Part shown: piece after piece, positions 57,688 through 64,000 of the stretch
Position numbering within the stretch: position 1 is the stretch's first letter
How the letters are laid out: each line of letters opens with the position of its first letter
DNA from: Kutzneria viridogrisea
GTDB lineage: Bacteria > Actinomycetota > Actinomycetes > Mycobacteriales > Pseudonocardiaceae
Direction of reading: 5' to 3'
Assembly: GCA_014138725.1 (NCBI GenBank)
Contig: JACJID010000002.1
Location: 1,068,001 to 1,132,000, forward strand
DNA length: 64,000 bases
Program-made: the position numbers and the translations under genes
The notes under the pieces: generated by a model
Seen by the model: only the letters and a program-made list of their open reading frames with translations
Told to the model about the DNA's origin: nothing
Database searches by the model: none

Positions 57688-58965
57688 GTGACCACCTTTT
57701 CCGCCACACGCTGGCCGCTGTCGGCCGCACAACAGGGCATCTGGTCGGCGCAGCAGCTGGAGCCGGACAGCCCGGCACACACCGTCGCCGAGTACGTGGA
57801 CATCAGCGGACCGCTGCGGCTGCCCGAGTTCGAGGCGGCGGCGTACCAGGCCGTCGCAGAGGCAGAGACCCTGCACACCCGCTTCGTCGAGGACGGCGGC
57901 CAGGTGTGGCAGCAGCTGCTGCCTGCCGAGTCCTGGCGGCTGAGGCTGATCGACGTCAGCGGGCACGGGGACCCGGTCGGCGCGGCCCTGGACTGGATGC
58001 GCACCGACCTGGCCCGTCCGGTGGACCTGACGCGCGGGCCGCTGTTCGGGCAGGCGCTGTTCGCCCTGTCCCCGAACCGGTTCCTCTGGTACCACCGCGC
58101 GCACCACCTCGCGCTGGACGGCTTCGGCCTGTTCCTGCTCAACCGCAGGGTGTCCGAGCTGTACTCGGCGCTGGTCAGCGGTACCGGCACCGGGGGCGAG
58201 CCGTTCGACCCCTTGCGCCCCGTGTTCGAGCAGGACTCCGCCTACCTGGGCTCCCGCGGGCACGAGCGGGACCAGCGGTTCTGGACGCAGCGCTTCGCCG
58301 ACGCACCGATCCCGGTGACGCTGGCCGGTCGCGGCGCCCCGGCCGGCGCGCTCCCGCTGCGGCGGTCCACCGCGCTGTCCCCCTCGGTGATGGACGGCTG
58401 GACCGACGCGGCGCAGCGCTGCGGCACCAGTTGGGCCACCGTGGTGACCGCCACCGTCGCGACGTACCTGAGGCACATAACCGGCGCGGGCGAGGTCGTG
58501 CTCGGCCTGCCCCGGCTGTGCCGCAGGCGATCACTGTCGCTGAACGTGCCGTGCTCGGCGGCCAACGTGGTGCCGCTGCGGGTGCGCACACCACCCGGAG
58601 CGGGTCTGCACGAGCTGTCCCGCGCGGTGGCCGACGAGGTGCTCGCGGTGTGGCCGCACGAGCGGTACCGGTCGGAGTGGCTGCGTGCCGAGCTGCACCC
58701 GGACACGCCCACGCGAAGACTCCACGGGCCAGTGGTCAGCGTCAACCCGATCGGGTACGAGCTGTCCTTCGGCGGTCACCGGGGCACGGCACGTCCGCTG
58801 TCCCGCGGAGCGGTGGACGACCTGTCCATCACGGTGCAGGGCGGTGACATCGGCACGGGTCCCCGCGTCGACCTCGAAGCGAACCCCGCGCTGTACTCGG
58901 CCGATGACCTGACCGTGCACATGAGGGCACTGCTGGACCTGCTCGACACGGCCGCCGACTGCTGA
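57688..58965 (+). CDS. Stand-alone NRPS condensation-domain protein
   Basis: The 425-residue protein is a single C domain with the catalytic motif HHLALDG (H139, H140, D144, G145) and the N-terminal WPLSAAQQGIWSAQQLEPDSP of starter/LCL-type condensation domains. No adenylation or carrier domain is encoded in the window. Known role: amide or ester bond formation between carrier-bound or free acceptors. It starts 30 nt after the GMC gene, so it is probably cotranscribed. It might acylate a sterol or lipid alcohol, or a small amine, using a carrier encoded elsewhere; this is inference only. Confidence 0.9.
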   Translation: MTTFSATRWPLSAAQQGIWSAQQLEPDSPAHTVAEYVDISGPLRLPEFEAAAYQAVAEAETLHTRFVEDGGQVWQQLLPAESWRLRLIDVSGHGDPVGAALDWMRTDLARPVDLTRGPLFGQALFALSPNRFLWYHRAHHLALDGFGLFLLNRRVSELYSALVSGTGTGGEPFDPLRPVFEQDSAYLGSRGHERDQRFWTQRFADAPIPVTLAGRGAPAGALPLRRSTALSPSVMDGWTDAAQRCGTSWATVVTATVATYLRHITGAGEVVLGLPRLCRRRSLSLNVPCSAANVVPLRVRTPPGAGLHELSRAVADEVLAVWPHERYRSEWLRAELHPDTPTRRLHGPVVSVNPIGYELSFGGHRGTARPLSRGAVDDLSITVQGGDIGTGPRVDLEANPALYSADDLTVHMRALLDLLDTAADC

Positions 58966-59151
58966 GGGGCAGTTCCGGCCCTGTCGCGTGTTCAGTTGTG
59001 GGGTCGAGCAATCAGCACCACCTGCCTCCCTGTTGTGCGACCGAAGCTACGCCGCACCCCTGACAATCCGAGCCGCGCTCGCACACGGCAGGCGCGACAC
59101 GGGCGGTACTGGGACGAGGTGCCCGCGAGTGGCTGACTAGCCTTGGGCACT

Positions 59152-59895
59152 GTGCTGGTGCTGCTCCCTCCCTCCGAGACGAAGGCCGACGGTGGCCTCG
59201 GGTCGCCGCTCGACCTCGACGCGCTGTCCTACCCCGAGCTCGGACCGGCCAGGAGAAAACTCAGCGCAGCACTGGTCGAACTGGCCGCCGACCTGCCCGG
59301 GAGCCTGGCGGCGCTGGAGTTGTCTCCCCGCCAGGCGGCCGAGGTCCAGCGCAATGCCGAGCTGTTCGACTCGCCGACGATGCCCGCGCTGTCCAGGTAC
59401 ACGGGGGTGCTCTACGACGCGCTGGACGTACCCGGACTGACCAAGGCCGAACTGGCCAGGGCGCACCAGCGGCTCGCCGTGGCCTCGGCGCTGTTCGGGC
59501 TGGTGGCCGCGGGGGACCCGATCCCGGCGTACCGGCTGTCCGGCGGCAGCGTGCTGCCGGGCATCGGCGGGCTGCGCGGACTGTGGCGCTCCGAGCTGGA
59601 ACCCGTGCTGGCCACGGCCGACGACCTGGTGGTGGATCTGCGCTCGGGGGCTTACGCGGCGCTGGCGAAGGTGCCGCACGCGATCACGGTGCGGGTGCTC
59701 AGCGAGGACGGTGCGGGGCGGCGCAAGGCCGTGAGCCACCACAACAAGGCGCACAAGGGCAGGCTGGCCCGCGCGCTCGCGGCCACCAGGTCCGAGCCGA
59801 AGTCCGCGGCCGGGGTCGTCACCGTGGCACGCCGTGCCGGGCTCGTGGTGGAACACACCGGGCAACAGTGCCTCGATCTCGTCGTGCCGGCCTGA
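59152..59895 (+). CDS. yaaA: Peroxide stress protein YaaA family
   Basis: The 247-residue YaaA-family protein starts VLVLLPPSETKADGG (GTG 59152) and has YTGVLYDALD, GLWRSEL and the C-terminal SHHNKAHKGRLARALA block. Known role in E. coli: lowers intracellular iron during H2O2 stress; DNA-binding has also been reported. The upstream 186 bp hold no gene that I can see. Confidence 0.9.
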   Translation: MLVLLPPSETKADGGLGSPLDLDALSYPELGPARRKLSAALVELAADLPGSLAALELSPRQAAEVQRNAELFDSPTMPALSRYTGVLYDALDVPGLTKAELARAHQRLAVASALFGLVAAGDPIPAYRLSGGSVLPGIGGLRGLWRSELEPVLATADDLVVDLRSGAYAALAKVPHAITVRVLSEDGAGRRKAVSHHNKAHKGRLARALAATRSEPKSAAGVVTVARRAGLVVEHTGQQCLDLVVPA

Positions 59896-59942
59896 ATCGG
59901 GCTAAGGTCATCGGAACACCGCGCACAGGCATGAGAGGGGTC

Positions 59943-62108
59943 ATGGCTGACGAGCAAGAGCCGTCGGCGAGAGACCACGAGCAGGGTGGGGCACTGGACC
60001 CGGGCCTTGCGGAGTTCGCGCGCCTGTGGACCGGCGCGGTCATCACCACGAGCAACGTGCCGCTGTCGCGCAAGGAGCTCCGCGGCATCCTGACCGGCTT
60101 CGCCGAGGTGCTGGCCGAGTCCCTGCGCCGGGCGGACCCCGAGGCGGTCACCGAGATCGGCCGTGGGTTGGTGGCCGCGCAACTGGTCGGGCCGCACGCA
60201 CTGGACGCCACGCTGCGGGTGGTCGGCAGGTCGCTGCCCGCCGCGGCCGGCCTGCCCCAGTGCCCGGAGACCACCAACCAGGTGATCGACCTGCTCGGCG
60301 CGCTGTCCGCCGGGTACATGGACGCGTTGCGCGAGCACATCTTCGGGCAGCAGGAGACGATGAAGAAGGCGGTGTTCCGGGCCCGCGACGCCGCCGAGCG
60401 CGCCCTGCGCGCCAGCGAGCGGAGGTTCCGCACGCTGTTCAGCGAGTCCGTGGTGGGCATCGCGATCGGGGACATCCAGGGCCACATCGTCAGCTCGAAC
60501 CTGGCGCTGCAGGAGATGCTCGGCTACAGCGCAGACGAACTGCGCCAGCGCACCGCCTACGACCTGATGCCCGCGCAGGACGCCGAGGACATGGCCAAGG
60601 CGTACCGCAAGCTCATCAACGGCACCTACACCTCGCTGCGCTCCGAGCAGCGCATGATCCGCGGCGACGGCGAGCCCATCTGGGTGCACATCGCGGTCAC
60701 CCTGATCCGCGACGAGAACGGGCTGGCCGACTACCCGGTCGTCATGATCGAGGACATCACCGACCTGCACCTGCTCCAGGAGCGCTGGCGGCACCAGACC
60801 CTGCACGACCCGCTGACCGGTCTGCTCAACCGCGCGCTGTTCCTGTCCAAGACCGAGACGGCCATCGGCGGGCTGGCCCCCGGTGAGCGGGTCGGCCTCG
60901 CGGTGTTCGGCGTGGACGGCTTCGGCGTGGTGAACGGGGCCCTGTCCGACGAGGTGGGCAACCGCGTGCTCAAGACCATCGCCGACCGGCTGCGCGGGAC
61001 GGTGGACGAGGACACCGGTCTGCTGGCGCGGATCAACGGCGACCGCTTCGGCATGCTCGTACTGCGCTCCTCGGCGCGGGGCGTGGTCGAGGTGGCCGAG
61101 CGGGCGCTCAAGCGGATCAGCGAGCCGATCGCCGCGGAGGGCAGGCAGCTGTCGCTGACCGCCAGCGTGGGCATCGTGGAGCGTCCGGCGGACCGGGCGG
61201 AGCCGACCGAGCTGCTTCGCGACGCCGAGATGGCGCTGGGCTGGGCCAAGCTGGAGGGCAAGGCGCAGTGGGCGCTGTACGAGGAGGACCGGGGCGGGCC
61301 GGAGCGGCGTGCGCTCGAACTGGCGACCCAGCTGCCGCAAGCACTGGTGGACGGCCAGCTCTCACTGGAGTACGAGCCGCTGGGCAAGCTGTCCGACCGC
61401 ACGCTTGCCGGGGTCGAGGCGCGTCTGACCTGGGAGCACCCGGAACTCGGCGTGCTGGGCCCAGAGGAGTTCCTGGCCGCGGCCGAGCGGACCGGCCAGG
61501 TCGGCGTGCTGGGTCGCTGGGTGGTGCGCGAGGCGGCCGAGCAGGCCGCGGCGTGGGCTGAGGAGTTCGGCGAACGGGCCCCGGTGGTGTGCATCGGCCT
61601 GCCCAACCGGCAGAGCTGCGACCAGGACCTGATCCGCCAGTTGATGTCCGTGGTGGACCAGACCGGGGTGCGACCCGAGCTGCTGCAACTGGAGGTGGAC
61701 CAGAGCGTGGTGCGCGACCGGGACGGCGAGCCGCTGGAAGCGTTGTCAGTCATGGTCGACAACGGGTTCCGGGTGGTCGTGAGCGGGGTCGGCGCAGGCG
61801 GTTCCGGTCCGCTGGCGCTGGCGGGGCTGCCGGTGCACGGCATCAAGCTGGCGTCCGGTTTCGTGGCCACCCTCGGTGACGGGGACAAGCCGGATCCGAC
61901 GGCCGAGCGGGCGATCGGTACCGCGGTCTCGCTGGCGCACCTGGCCGAGCTGACCGTGCACGCCGCGGGTGTCGACCGCGAGCAGCACGCGGCCACGTTG
62001 CGCGAGCTGGGCGTGGACGTGGGCCAAGGCCAGCACTTCGGGCCTCCGGCGCTGCCGTTCGAGGTCGAGCCGATGATCACCTCGGGGACGGTCGACCCCG
62101 AGTGGTGA
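59943..62108 (+). CDS. PAS-GGDEF-EAL protein with degenerate catalytic motifs
   Basis: The 721-residue protein has an N-terminal helical region (WTGAVITTSNVPLSRKELRGIL near 29-50), a PAS domain (about 161-275), a GGDEF-like domain starting HDPLTGLLNRALF and an EAL-like domain from about 455. The GGDEF active-site motif reads NGDRF (365-369) and the EAL motif reads EAR (492-494), so neither diguanylate cyclase nor phosphodiesterase activity is expected. Inferred role: c-di-GMP- or PAS-ligand sensor/regulator. ATG 59943 has GAGAGGGG upstream. Confidence 0.88.
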   Translation: MADEQEPSARDHEQGGALDPGLAEFARLWTGAVITTSNVPLSRKELRGILTGFAEVLAESLRRADPEAVTEIGRGLVAAQLVGPHALDATLRVVGRSLPAAAGLPQCPETTNQVIDLLGALSAGYMDALREHIFGQQETMKKAVFRARDAAERALRASERRFRTLFSESVVGIAIGDIQGHIVSSNLALQEMLGYSADELRQRTAYDLMPAQDAEDMAKAYRKLINGTYTSLRSEQRMIRGDGEPIWVHIAVTLIRDENGLADYPVVMIEDITDLHLLQERWRHQTLHDPLTGLLNRALFLSKTETAIGGLAPGERVGLAVFGVDGFGVVNGALSDEVGNRVLKTIADRLRGTVDEDTGLLARINGDRFGMLVLRSSARGVVEVAERALKRISEPIAAEGRQLSLTASVGIVERPADRAEPTELLRDAEMALGWAKLEGKAQWALYEEDRGGPERRALELATQLPQALVDGQLSLEYEPLGKLSDRTLAGVEARLTWEHPELGVLGPEEFLAAAERTGQVGVLGRWVVREAAEQAAAWAEEFGERAPVVCIGLPNRQSCDQDLIRQLMSVVDQTGVRPELLQLEVDQSVVRDRDGEPLEALSVMVDNGFRVVVSGVGAGGSGPLALAGLPVHGIKLASGFVATLGDGDKPDPTAERAIGTAVSLAHLAELTVHAAGVDREQHAATLRELGVDVGQGQHFGPPALPFEVEPMITSGTVDPEW

Positions 62109-62161
62109 GTGGTCCGCGAATCGAGATGATCACTAGGCTGCCCGCGAGTCACGGAGGTGCG

Positions 62162-62983
62162 ATGCGGGTGAATCGTCCTGACTGGGCGCCGAGGGACGTC
62201 GACATGGACCGGGCCAGCGCTGCCCGGCTCTACGACTTCTTCCTCGGCGGCAGCTTCAACTTCGAGGTCGACCGCGAGCTGGGCAGGAGGGTCGCCACCG
62301 TGGCCCCGGCCGTGTTCGACTTCGCACGGTTGAACCGGGCCTTCCTGCGCAGGGCCGTGCGCTTCCTGGTCAGCCAGGGCGTCACCCAGTTCCTGGACAT
62401 CGGCTCCGGCATCCCCACCGCGGGCAACGTGCACGAGGTCGCCCAGCGCGTGCGGCCCGGCTGCCGGGTCGTCTACGTGGACAACGACCCGGTCGCGGTG
62501 GCGCACAGCGAGGTGCTGTTAGCGGGCAACCCGCACGTGGTGGCCGTGCAGGCCGACATGCGCGATCCCGGGGCGCTGCTCAACGACCCCGGCACGGCGC
62601 GGCTGCTGGACTTCAGCGAGCCGATCGGGCTGCTGATGGTGGCCGTGCACCACTTCCTGCCGCCCGCCGACGAGCCCGAACGGCTGATGGCGCGCTATCG
62701 CGAGGTCCTGCCGCTGGGCAGCTACCTCGCGCTGTCGCACATCACCAGCGACGCGGTGGCCGAGCAGGTCAGTGCGCTGGTCGAGCTGTACCGGGAGAGC
62801 ACGCACCCGGTGACGGTGCGGTCCAAGGCCGAGGTCGCGACCCTGTTCGAGGGGTTCGAGCTGGTGCAGCCCGGCCTGGTCTTCACCCCGCAGTGGCGGC
62901 CCGAGTCCCCGGAGGACCTGGACGAGCACCCGGAGCACGCCGGGGTGTACGCCGGGGTCGGGCGCAAGTCGGCCCTCGGTTAA
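62162..62983 (+). CDS. DUF574/Methyltransf_19 SAM-dependent methyltransferase-like protein
   Basis: The 273-residue paralogue of 26206-27042 has ASAARLYDFFLGGSFNFEVDRE, FLDIGSGIPTAGNVHEVAQ, VYVDNDPVAVAHSEVLL and the terminal YAGVGRKSA. ATG 62162 has GGAGGTG upstream. Substrate unknown; the two copies share motif order but their middle and C-terminal regions differ, so they are not a recent duplication. It starts 53 nt after the PAS-GGDEF-EAL gene. Confidence 0.88.
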   Translation: MRVNRPDWAPRDVDMDRASAARLYDFFLGGSFNFEVDRELGRRVATVAPAVFDFARLNRAFLRRAVRFLVSQGVTQFLDIGSGIPTAGNVHEVAQRVRPGCRVVYVDNDPVAVAHSEVLLAGNPHVVAVQADMRDPGALLNDPGTARLLDFSEPIGLLMVAVHHFLPPADEPERLMARYREVLPLGSYLALSHITSDAVAEQVSALVELYRESTHPVTVRSKAEVATLFEGFELVQPGLVFTPQWRPESPEDLDEHPEHAGVYAGVGRKSALG

Positions 62984-63060
62984 TTCGGTTGCGCACGGCC
63001 GCCCCGCACCGGCATCGTGCTCATCGTTCAGCGGATCGGTTCTCTTCGAGGAGGTGCCCC

Positions 63061-63135
63061 ATGTCGACGACTGCCGTCCGGGACGTGGCCGAGCTCCGTC
63101 CCACCGCCCCGCTGGCCGCGGCGCTGGATCACTAG
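63061..63135 (+). CDS. 24-codon open frame with strong ribosome site (possible leader peptide)
   Basis: ATG 63061 is preceded by GAGGAGGTG at 6-8 nt and codes MSTTAVRDVAELRPTAPLAA ALDH before TAG (63133-63135). Nothing resembles a known peptide. It lies 52 nt upstream of the RIO kinase start, with a hairpin between. It could be a regulatory leader peptide, a small protein, or the relic of a longer gene. Confidence 0.45.
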   Translation: MSTTAVRDVAELRPTAPLAAALDH

Positions 63136-63150
63136 ATCGCGCCGACCCGC

Positions 63151-63173
63151 CGGTGGGGTGACACTTCCCACCG
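63151..63173 (+). promoter_or_regulatory. Hairpin just upstream of the RIO kinase ribosome site
   Basis: CGGTGGG (63151-63157) pairs with CCCACCG (63167-63173) around a 9-nt loop, abutting GAGGAGA (63173-63178). It could mask or expose the ribosome site depending on translation of the upstream 24-codon frame. Confidence 0.35.
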
Positions 63174-63187
63174 AGGAGAACTCTCCA

Positions 63188-64000
63188 GTGCGCGAGCACG
63201 ACTTCGAGTACGACCGTGATTCCGACCTGCCCGCACGCGCCAAGCGCCGTCGTCGCGGGCGCTTCGACGACGAACCCGCCCCGGAGCGGCGTGGGCGGCT
63301 CACCGAGGAGGCGCGGGTCCGGCTGGCCGCCGCGCGCGCCGACGCCCTCGACGCCGAGGAGCTGCCCGAGGCCGCCGACCGCTGGTCGACCTGGGGTGAC
63401 GGCGACCAGGGGCCACTGCCCAGGCCCGACTGGGTGATCACCGAGCTGGGCGCTGTCGACCACGAGCTAGGCACCGTGAAGACCGGCAAGGAGGCCGACG
63501 TGCACCTCGTGCGGCGGTCCCTGCCGGGCACCGACCGGGTCAGCCTGCTGGCCGCCAAGCGGTACCGCAGCAACGACCACCGCATGTTCCACCGCGACGC
63601 GGGGTACCTGGAGGGCCGCCGCATGCGTAAGTCGCGCGAGATGCGCGCGGTGGCGACGCGCAGCTCCTTCGGCCGCAACCTGATCGCCGAGCAGTGGGCG
63701 GTGGCCGAGTTCGCCGCGTTGAGTCGCTTGTGGACGGTCGGCGCCCCGGTCCCGTACCCGGTGCAGCGCAACGGGACCGAGCTGCTGCTGGAGTTCCTCG
63801 GCGAGCAGGACGGCTCGGCGGCGCCCCGGCTGTCCCAGTTGCGCCCCGAGGGTGCGCAGCTGCGCAGGCTGTGGTTCGAACTGGTGGACGCGCTGCACGT
63901 GCTGGCCTCGCTCGGGCTGACGCACGGCGACCTGTCCGCGTACAACCTGCTGGTGCATCGGGACCGGCTCGTGCTGATCGACCTGCCGCAGGTGGTGGAC
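63188..64000 (+). CDS. RIO-type serine/threonine protein kinase (partial, 3' end outside window)
   Basis: The 271 visible residues have a basic/acidic N-tail, then the RIO nucleotide motif KTGKEADVHL, AAKRYRSNDHRMFHRD, the catalytic loop HGDLSAYNLLV and the metal-binding IDLPQVVD at the right edge. Known: RIO1-like kinases occur in archaea and eukaryotes in ribosome maturation and in many actinobacteria with unknown substrates. GTG 63188 has GAGGAGA 9 nt upstream. About the last 20-40 residues of a typical family member would lie beyond the window. Confidence 0.9.
   Translation, partial: MREHDFEYDRDSDLPARAKRRRRGRFDDEPAPERRGRLTEEARVRLAAARADALDAEELPEAADRWSTWGDGDQGPLPRPDWVITELGAVDHELGTVKTGKEADVHLVRRSLPGTDRVSLLAAKRYRSNDHRMFHRDAGYLEGRRMRKSREMRAVATRSSFGRNLIAEQWAVAEFAALSRLWTVGAPVPYPVQRNGTELLLEFLGEQDGSAAPRLSQLRPEGAQLRRLWFELVDALHVLASLGLTHGDLSAYNLLVHRDRLVLIDLPQVVD

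Overview
The window is a high-GC chromosomal segment from an actinobacterium, most likely of the order Pseudonocardiales. I infer this from the base composition, the many GTG starts joined by GTGA/ATGA overlaps, the actinobacterial family set (maleylpyruvate-isomerase-fold TIGR03085-type protein, DUF4439, DUF4097, two Methyltransf_19/DUF574 proteins, LAL-type LuxR regulator) and the conserved order rimP-nusA-ylxR-infB-DUF503-rbfA-nrnA ... truB-ribF ... rpsO-pnp-M16-dapB ... thyX ... dapA-rnj ... ftsK, all on the minus strand. Genus is not decidable from what I can see. I found no tRNA, rRNA, CRISPR array, transposase or phage gene, and no gene-free stretch above 300 bases.

Layout. (1) 1-3.3 kb, plus strand: the right part of a SagB/C/D-type azol(in)e RiPP (TOMM) operon, with a leader-binding/Zn protein, a YcaO cyclodehydratase ending in PxPxP, and a SagB-like dehydrogenase. 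Inside it sits a membrane protein whose N-terminus looks like a streptolysin-S-type precursor with six consecutive cysteines. (2) 3.3-6.7 kb: exported or accessory functions (M1 metallopeptidase, alpha/beta hydrolase, secreted phospholipase A2, lipoprotein). (3) 6.9-9.3 kb: ftsK. (4) 10.3-14.8 kb, minus strand: a compact class I lanthipeptide operon lanA-lanB-lanC, with a 52-residue precursor ending CVPCC and a perfect 15-bp hairpin between lanA and lanB. (5) 14.9-19.0 kb: rnj-dapA, a TIGR03085-type protein and thyX. (6) 19.1-20.8 kb: a ribbon-helix-helix protein plus a DUF4097 protein behind an array of five TGAYRTCA palindromes. (7) 20.8-27.5 kb: YcaQ-like protein, iron-box-controlled siderophore-binding lipoprotein, acetyltransferase, a penicillin-binding-protein relative lacking transpeptidase motifs, a membrane protein and a DUF574 methyltransferase.

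(8) 27.1-46.1 kb, minus strand: the core information-processing block, from transcription elongation and ribosome maturation (rimP, nusA, ylxR, infB, rbfA), nanoRNA decay (nrnA), tRNA pseudouridylation (truB), FAD synthesis (ribF) and rpsO-pnp through to the M16 protease and dapB. An MFS and a MATE exporter, a YCII protein and a 2'-5' RNA ligase/XRE pair lie among them. (9) 46.3-51.0 kb: small surface proteins, a DUF4439 ferritin-like protein, a class V aminotransferase-like enzyme, a broken short-chain dehydrogenase, YjbQ and a PPM-type methyltransferase. (10) 51.2-59.0 kb, plus strand: an accessory block of a LAL regulator followed by a cysteine-nucleophile alpha/beta hydrolase, a two-domain GMC oxidoreductase and an orphan NRPS-type condensation domain with an intact HHxxxDG motif. 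(11) 59.1-64 kb: YaaA, a PAS-GGDEF-EAL protein with both catalytic motifs degenerate, a second DUF574 methyltransferase, a 24-codon open frame and a RIO-type kinase cut off by the window end.

The regions I judge most likely to hold undescribed biology are the fused precursor/membrane protein of the TOMM operon, the short lanthipeptide operon, and the hydrolase-GMC-condensation operon.
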